64,000 nt of DNA from the NCBI RefSeq assembly GCF_000420845.1, contig NZ_ATVS01000006.1, positions 62,001 to 126,000 on the forward strand. Reading direction: 5' to 3'. The notes beneath the pieces were generated by a model, which had not been told where the DNA came from, made no database searches, and saw only the letters and a list, made by a program, of their open reading frames with translations. The position numbers and the translations under genes were made by a program. Shown here piece after piece: positions 60,800 to 64,000 of this stretch. Origin of the DNA: Butyrivibrio sp. AE3009. Lineage in GTDB: Bacteria > Bacillota > Clostridia > Lachnospirales > Lachnospiraceae. Numbering within the stretch: position 1 is the stretch's first letter; each line of letters begins with the position of its first letter.

Positions 60800-61810
60800 T
60801 CAGTGCTCTACAGCCTCTGAGAGACGTGCGCGGATTTCCTCTACGCTCATCCATTCTGTATTGTTGCCGGAGCTGTAGTAGAAGCCCTCAGGAACTCTCT
60901 TTCCACCGGGAGCAATCTCAATCTCATGGGAGAAAGACATCTGAGGATAAACGATGAAGTGCTTCTCATACTCATAGGTGTTGGGAGCATCTTCCTTGGT
61001 AACCATAACTTCATCAAGCTTCTCGCCGGGTCTGATGCCGATTTCCTTGGTGGCAATTCCGGGATACATAGCCTCTGCAAGATCTGTGATCTTGAAGGAA
61101 GGGATCTTACTGATGAAGGTCTCGCCGCCCTTAGCCTCTGAAAGAGCCTTGAGAACAAGCTCAACACCTTCGGGAAGGCTGATCCAGAATCTTGTCATTC
61201 TGAAGTCGGTAATAGGAAGCTCCTTCTCTCCTCTCTCTGCAAGAGTCTTGAAAAGAGGAATGATAGAACCTCTGGAACCGGCTACATTTCCGTATCTTAC
61301 GATTGAGAAGTTGATATCCTTGCTGCCTGCATAAGCATTAGCTGCGATAAAGAGCTTGTCGGAAACCATCTTGGTTGCGCCGTAAAGGTTAACGGGATCA
61401 ACGGCCTTATCTGTAGAAAGAGCTACAACTCTCTTAACGCCGGTCTTAAGGGCTGCATTGATAACATTCTGAGCACCGTTGATGTTGGTCTTGATAGCCT
61501 CATCAGGGTTGTACTCACAGGCAGGAACCTGCTTCAGAGCTGCTGCATGCACAATATAATCAACATTCTCGCAGGCTCTCTCAAGTCTTGCGCCGTCTCT
61601 TACATCGCCGATGAAAAATCTCATCTTATCTGCGTGCTCTTTGTAAACCTTCTCATTAGCCATTGTGAACTGCTTGAACTCATCGCGGGAGTAAATGATG
61701 ATCTTCTTAGGGTTGTAGTGCTCAAGCACATACTCGGTGAAGCAATGTCCGAAAGAACCTGTTCCGCCGGTTACAAGTATGGTCTTGTTATCTAAAATTG
61801 ATTTTTCCAT
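60800..61810 (-). CDS. pseB: UDP-GlcNAc 4,6-dehydratase (inverting), PseB-like
   Basis: The 336-residue short-chain dehydrogenase fold has KTILVTGGTGSFGHCF for NADP binding, IIIYSRDEFKQ, HAAALKQVPACEYNP, and the active-site stretch STDKAVDPVNLYGATK. RYGNVAGSRGSIIPLF and FRMTRFWI follow. These are the signatures of PseB/FlaA1, which makes UDP-2-acetamido-2,6-dideoxy-beta-L-arabino-hexos-4-ulose from UDP-GlcNAc. It is the first step to pseudaminic acid or to 4-amino-4,6-dideoxy sugars. AAGGAG precedes the ATG, and pseC lies five bases upstream. Confidence 0.92.
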   Translation of the reverse strand: MEKSILDNKTILVTGGTGSFGHCFTEYVLEHYNPKKIIIYSRDEFKQFTMANEKVYKEHADKMRFFIGDVRDGARLERACENVDYIVHAAALKQVPACEYNPDEAIKTNINGAQNVINAALKTGVKRVVALSTDKAVDPVNLYGATKMVSDKLFIAANAYAGSKDINFSIVRYGNVAGSRGSIIPLFKTLAERGEKELPITDFRMTRFWISLPEGVELVLKALSEAKGGETFISKIPSFKITDLAEAMYPGIATKEIGIRPGEKLDEVMVTKEDAPNTYEYEKHFIVYPQMSFSHEIEIAPGGKRVPEGFYYSSGNNTEWMSVEEIRARLSEAVEH

Positions 61811-61814
61811 TTAT

Positions 61815-63020
61815 TTAAATCTCCTTTTTGTACCAATTTACGATCTTCTTGACTGCCGCTATAACATCATCAACATCAGCGTCTGTAAGAAGAGGATAAA
61901 GAGGAATACTGATGATTCCCTCGTATACCTTCTCAGCTACAGGGCACAGGCCCTTCTCATATCCCATTCTCTTGTAGAAGGGGAAGTAATAAACCGGTAT
62001 GTAATGAACCTGACACTGAACGTTCTCGGCGCTCATGGCATCGAAGAACTCTCTTCTGGTGCAGGATAATCTGTCAAAGTTAAGTCTTATGATATACAGA
62101 TGCCTTGTGGTGTCGGACTCAGGGATTTCCTGCTGAACTATGATCTCAGGAACGTCCTTGAAGGCTTCGTTGTACTTATTAACTATTTCGCTCCTTCTCT
62201 TGGAGAACTCCTGGAGCCTGTTCAGCTGACTTATCAAAAGAGCTGCCTGAAAATCCGTCATACGGTAGTTAAATCCAAGGGTCTGCATCTCATAGCTCCA
62301 GGGTCCCTCGCATTCGCCCTCGAACTCCTCGGGATTCTTGGTGATTCCGTGCTGGGAAGCAAGATGAAGCTTCTTAAAGAGCTCAGGATCGTTGGTGGTA
62401 ATGGCTCCGCCCTCTCCTGATGTAACAGTCTTAACGGGATGGAAGCTAAAGCAGGTCATATCTGCCAGGGAGCCTTCAGGAACACCCTTGTATTTGGTTC
62501 CGATGGCGTGGGCACCGTCTATGATAAAGATCAGTCCGTGCTTTTTGCAGATGGCGCTGATCCTGTCGTGATCAACGGCCTGTCCGGTGAAGTCCACCGC
62601 CACAACAGCCTTGGTCCTGTCTGTGATATGGGCCTCGATGCTATCGGGATCGATATTGTAGGTCTCGGGATCGATGTCTGCAAAAACAGGCTTCGCTCCC
62701 ACATATACTGCGCAATTGGCTGATGCCGCGAAGGTCATGGGTGTGGTGATAACCTCATCTCCGGGGCCTACGCCTGCTGCTATCATGGCGCAGTGCAGAG
62801 CTGCTGTTCCGTTGGCTACTGCAACGGCGTACTTCGCCTCAGTCACTTCACAGAGCTTTTTCTCAAGGGCTGTAACCTGGGGGCCGCAGGTGATAAGGTC
62901 ACCCACAAGGGCCTGTGTAACAGCCTTGACATCATTGTCGTCAATCCACTGGCGGCCATAATAGATCTTTTCTTTTCTGACGGGGGTTCCGCCGTTAATT
63001 GCCAGTTTTTCTTTTTCCAT
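61815..63020 (-). CDS. pseC: UDP-4-keto-6-deoxy-sugar aminotransferase, PseC-like
   Basis: The 401-residue DegT/DnrJ/EryC1 enzyme has VANGTAALHCAMIAAGVGPGDEV, TPMTFAASANCAVYVGAKPVF, IIDGAHAIGTKYKG and the PLP lysine in FHPVKTVTSGEGGAI. It should add the 4-amino group to the PseB product. The start is the ATG at 63020, 7 bases after GAGGA; a longer frame to 63113 overlaps the upstream gene. No PseH, PseG, PseI or PseF lies in the window. The product may therefore be used directly as a 4-amino-4,6-dideoxy-N-acetylaltrosamine sugar, or the rest may lie to the right. Confidence 0.92.
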   Translation of the reverse strand: MEKEKLAINGGTPVRKEKIYYGRQWIDDNDVKAVTQALVGDLITCGPQVTALEKKLCEVTEAKYAVAVANGTAALHCAMIAAGVGPGDEVITTPMTFAASANCAVYVGAKPVFADIDPETYNIDPDSIEAHITDRTKAVVAVDFTGQAVDHDRISAICKKHGLIFIIDGAHAIGTKYKGVPEGSLADMTCFSFHPVKTVTSGEGGAITTNDPELFKKLHLASQHGITKNPEEFEGECEGPWSYEMQTLGFNYRMTDFQAALLISQLNRLQEFSKRRSEIVNKYNEAFKDVPEIIVQQEIPESDTTRHLYIIRLNFDRLSCTRREFFDAMSAENVQCQVHYIPVYYFPFYKRMGYEKGLCPVAEKVYEGIISIPLYPLLTDADVDDVIAAVKKIVNWYKKEI

Positions 63021-63030
63021 ATGATAATCC

Positions 63031-64000
63031 TCAATTACTGAATTTTTTCTTATAGGTGCCGCGGTATACATCAAGTGTATCCTCAACAACCTTGTCCCAT
63101 TTATACTTTTCACATACGAAGGGGGCTGCGTCTTGTCTGTACCTTACGACCATGTCCGGGTCTGACAAAAGAATCTGCAGCTTATCCCTAAGGTCCTTGT
63201 AATCGCCCTTCTTAAAGGCCATGGCCTTATCCTCTACCACATCGATACACTCGGGTATGTCGGATACAAGACAGCACTGACCGTAGCTCATGGCTTCCAA
63301 AAGAGTAAGAGGCATTCCCTCAAGGTCCGAAGGAAGAACGTAAGTATAACAGTTACTTAGTAGTTCTGACAATATCCTTCCCTGAACAAAGCCTGTAAAC
63401 ACGATTCTGTCATCGCCTGCTGCAAGTTTCTTGAGACCTTCTTCGAATTCCTTCATGTCACTGCTGCCACCGGCTATAACCAGTTTCTTGTCGGTGTCTA
63501 CTTCTTTGAAGGCCCTTATCAGGTACTCTAACCCCTTCTCGGGAACAAGTCTTCCCAGGAAAAGAATGTATCCGTCCTTGGATAAACCAAACTTCTTAGA
63601 GATCAGCTCCGGCTGCGTGGCAACAGGTCTGTTGACACCGTTGGGAATAAGAATCGTATCCCTTCCGTAGGTCTCCTTGAAATAATCCTGTACACTCTTG
63701 GACAGAACTATGATCTCATCCGCATATTTTACGGCACATTTTTCGCCCTTCATAATATACTTGCTGGCAAAGGCGCCCCATTTCTGCCTTCTGTGATCAA
63801 GGCCGTGGATGGTGGCTATACACCTTTTTCTGAAGAGCTTGGGTATCCACATGGTGGCGCAGGGACCCTCAGCGTGGAAATGTACCACATCATACCTTCC
63901 AAGTGCAGCCAAAAGCGCACCAAAAAAGGACGCTGTTGCGGCAGCGTATCCCTTCCTGTTAATGGTTGGAACACTCTTAAGTCTAACCCCCTTGTAGGAA
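63031..64000 (-). CDS. Glycosyltransferase family 4, partial (5' end beyond the window)
   Basis: The frame is open to the right edge, so the N-terminus is missing. From the edge it reads YKGVRLKSVPTINRKG, then FGALLAALGRYDVVHFHAEGP, typical of GT4 enzymes near their N-terminus. The donor half has GYILFLGRLVPEKGLEYLIRAF, RIVFTGFVQGRILSEL, YVLPSDLEGMPLTLLEAMSYG and CLVSDIPECIDV. An apparent start at 63912 is a TTG within the conserved region and is not real. It lies just upstream of pseC and could transfer the amino-sugar these genes make. Confidence 0.9.
   Translation of the reverse strand, partial: SYKGVRLKSVPTINRKGYAAATASFFGALLAALGRYDVVHFHAEGPCATMWIPKLFRKRCIATIHGLDHRRQKWGAFASKYIMKGEKCAVKYADEIIVLSKSVQDYFKETYGRDTILIPNGVNRPVATQPELISKKFGLSKDGYILFLGRLVPEKGLEYLIRAFKEVDTDKKLVIAGGSSDMKEFEEGLKKLAAGDDRIVFTGFVQGRILSELLSNCYTYVLPSDLEGMPLTLLEAMSYGQCCLVSDIPECIDVVEDKAMAFKKGDYKDLRDKLQILLSDPDMVVRYRQDAAPFVCEKYKWDKVVEDTLDVYRGTYKKKFSN

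Noticed and set aside
63031-63912. Complete glycosyltransferase starting at 63912
   Set aside because: The codon there is a TTG within a conserved GT4 region, and the frame stays open to base 64000 with recognisable GT4 sequence, so the gene is truncated by the window edge.

Overview
This 64 kb window looks like the chromosome of an anaerobic, butyrate-forming Firmicute of the Lachnospiraceae (Butyrivibrio, Pseudobutyrivibrio or Roseburia type). The inference rests on a thl-crt-hbd-bcd-etfB operon, a long-form hibernation factor, a rubredoxin, AGGAGG-type ribosome binding sites, and very large secreted proteases with bacterial Ig-like (Big_2) repeats. No rRNA, tRNA, CRISPR array or intact insertion sequence was found.

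Layout. (1) 1-4596, minus strand: butyryl-CoA synthesis operon read thl, crt, hbd, bcd, etfB (etfB runs off the left edge). Its promoter carries a Rex-like palindrome. (2) 4789-5319: hpf, with a UUCG-loop terminator. (3) 5320-5744: a divergent, gene-free, AT-rich region with a cluster of DnaA-box sequences. (4) 5745-24645: an export and surface zone. It holds a small lipoprotein that is a free-standing copy of a subtilisin propeptide, two large subtilases, an OpgB/LtaS-like phosphoglycerol transferase paired with a membrane protein, a 2288-residue papain-family protease fused to a parallel beta-helix domain, and sodA. (5) 24841-59077: about 34 kb of near-continuous minus-strand genes, many overlapping by 4 bases, forming a surface polysaccharide locus. 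It starts with an initiating phosphoglycosyl transferase and contains GT2, GT4, GT8, GT10 and GT61 transferases, several GT-C-like membrane proteins, an O-acyltransferase, both an ABC flippase and a Wzx flippase, and a CDP-polyol transferase. (6) Inside it (49104-54205) lies a phosphonate module: nucleotidyltransferase/PEP mutase, phosphonopyruvate decarboxylase, iron alcohol dehydrogenase and LicD. (7) 59185-64000: a divergent GT-C-like membrane protein, rubredoxin, a REPIN-like repeat pair, PseB and PseC homologues for a 4-amino-4,6-dideoxy sugar, and a partial GT4.

How it fits together. The glycan is probably begun on undecaprenyl phosphate by the 56166-57551 enzyme, extended by the transferases, and flipped by Wzx and/or the ABC exporter. 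It may then be decorated with fucose (GT10), acyl groups, polyol phosphate and a phosphonate. The phosphonate route has PEP mutase, decarboxylase and a Fe-alcohol dehydrogenase but no 2-AEP aminotransferase next to it, so the predicted product is 2-hydroxyethylphosphonate, activated by CTP and attached by LicD. The striking oddity is an in-frame TAG at 53285-53287, which cuts the nucleotidyltransferase-PEP mutase fusion in two while the reading frame stays open and conserved on both sides.

All functions are inferred from reading the translated sequence. No database search was run.
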